From: PHAA01 sp034678805
Lineage (GTDB): Bacteria > Bacillota > Syntrophomonadia > Syntrophomonadales > Syntrophomonadaceae
Length of the DNA: 5,790 bases
Assembly (NCBI GenBank): GCA_034678805.1
Contig: JAXDBN010000149.1
Span: forward strand, 1-5,790
Direction: 5' to 3'
Shown here piece after piece: positions 5,203-5,790 of the stretch. Under the pieces are notes generated by a model. The model was not told the DNA's origin, did not search any database, and saw nothing but the letters and a program-made list of their open reading frames with translations. A program made the translations under genes and the position numbers. The stretch's first letter is position 1. Every line of letters starts with the position of its first letter.

Positions 5203-5790
5203 CTATTTCAAATCTTTACGGGTTTGTTCCACAAAACTGAGGTCGATTAACTGGTTCATATCGGGTACGTTGGTTATGACGCCTAAGTCCTTCATCTGCT
5301 GGGCCAGCATGGTGGCCTGCTTGATATACTGCTCGTTCATGTCCCAGGATAGTTCAATATTGCTGCTGGCGGTTTCCAGCACTTTCGCAGCAGTTCCAAA
5401 TTCACTGGCCTTATTCAGCCATTCCTGGGGATGGCTCTTCAGATATTCGGTTGATTGGGCTTGGGCAGTAACCAGTTGTTGTACCATATCGCGGTGGTTG
5501 GCGATCTCGTCTTTGGTAGTCAATATACCGGCATTGATGGTGCCAACGCTGTCATCGTAATAAGGGTAGGACAGGATACGGCCATAGCCTTCGGAAACGG
5601 CCACGGAAGGGTAGGGTTCACCGCTGCAGAAGGCATCGATGGTGCCCTGTGATAGCGCCTGGCCCATGTCAAAGAAATCGATCCGGATTAACTGTACATC
5701 TTTGGCGGGGTCCAAACCGGCTTTGCCAAGGGTCTCCAGCAACAGTATATGATGCATGGTGCCAGGTACATAGGCAATCTTTTTACCCTT
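5203..5790 (-). CDS. ABC importer substrate-binding protein, NitT/TauT (SsuA/NMT1-like) family, partial
   Basis: C-terminal 195 codons of the solute-binding protein. The reading frame stays open to the window edge at 5790, so the signal peptide or lipobox and the first lobe are missing; the internal ATG at 5757 is not the start. The visible part begins KGKKIAYVPGTMHH, the usual entry to the second half of these proteins. It continues with FFDMGQALSQGTIDAFCSGEPYPSVA, the conserved segment near the ligand site, and VGTINAGILTTKDEI. A helical region (RDMVQQLVTAQAQSTEYLKSHPQEW) follows, as in SsuA/NrtA/THI5-like proteins. The family presents ligand to the permease outside the membrane, usually as a lipoprotein in Gram-positives. 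It is first among the visible genes of the operon. The ligand is undetermined. Confidence 0.88.
   Translation of the reverse strand, partial: KGKKIAYVPGTMHHILLLETLGKAGLDPAKDVQLIRIDFFDMGQALSQGTIDAFCSGEPYPSVAVSEGYGRILSYPYYDDSVGTINAGILTTKDEIANHRDMVQQLVTAQAQSTEYLKSHPQEWLNKASEFGTAAKVLETASSNIELSWDMNEQYIKQATMLAQQMKDLGVITNVPDMNQLIDLSFVEQTRKDLK

Noticed and set aside
3565..5790. Molybdate or tungstate transporter (ModABC/TupABC) suggested by Moco context
   Set aside because: The binding protein, permease and ATPase all carry NitT/TauT-family features, and the ATPase lacks the C-terminal molybdate-binding extension usual in ModC.

Overview
The window looks like ordinary chromosome of an anaerobic, moderate-GC Firmicute (clostridial, Syntrophomonas/Peptococcaceae-like). 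This is inferred from strong GGAGG-type ribosome binding sites, stem-plus-T-tract terminators, GTG starts, a predicted sigma-54 promoter and a moaA-moaC-mogA cluster. No rRNA, tRNA, mobile element or CRISPR array is visible, and I cannot name the species.

Layout. (1) Positions 6-794, plus strand: a metallo-beta-lactamase-fold hydrolase of the PhnP/PqqB-like type. (2) Positions 795-1334: a 540-base control region. It holds, in order, repeats that could be an enhancer, an intrinsic terminator (928-960), a near-perfect -24/-12 (sigma-54) promoter (975-991), a Moco-family riboswitch aptamer (about 1096-1192), a second intrinsic terminator (1219-1258) and the moaA ribosome binding site. (3) Positions 1335-3366, plus strand: moaA, moaC and a mogA/moaB-type gene, closed by a terminator at 3387-3432. 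(4) Positions 3491-3529: a terminator for the opposite strand. (5) Positions 3565-5790, minus strand: a NitT/TauT-type (nitrate/sulfonate/taurine family) ABC importer. Its transcription order is binding protein (5' end outside the window), permease, ATPase.

How it works together. MoaA and MoaC convert GTP to cyclic pyranopterin monophosphate, the first Moco/Wco intermediate. MogA/MoaB adenylates molybdopterin before metal insertion. The intermediate steps (moaD, moaE, moeA) are not encoded here. The leader architecture suggests two control layers: initiation by sigma-54 with an activator, then cofactor-sensing attenuation. The convergent ABC importer is an independent operon. It is not a ModABC or TupABC system, and its substrate cannot be read from the sequence.

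I do not see a wholly new system. The points most worth a second look are the sigma-54 promoter feeding a Moco riboswitch-terminator leader, and the moaC Shine-Dalgarno built from the codons of MoaA's terminal Gly-Gly.
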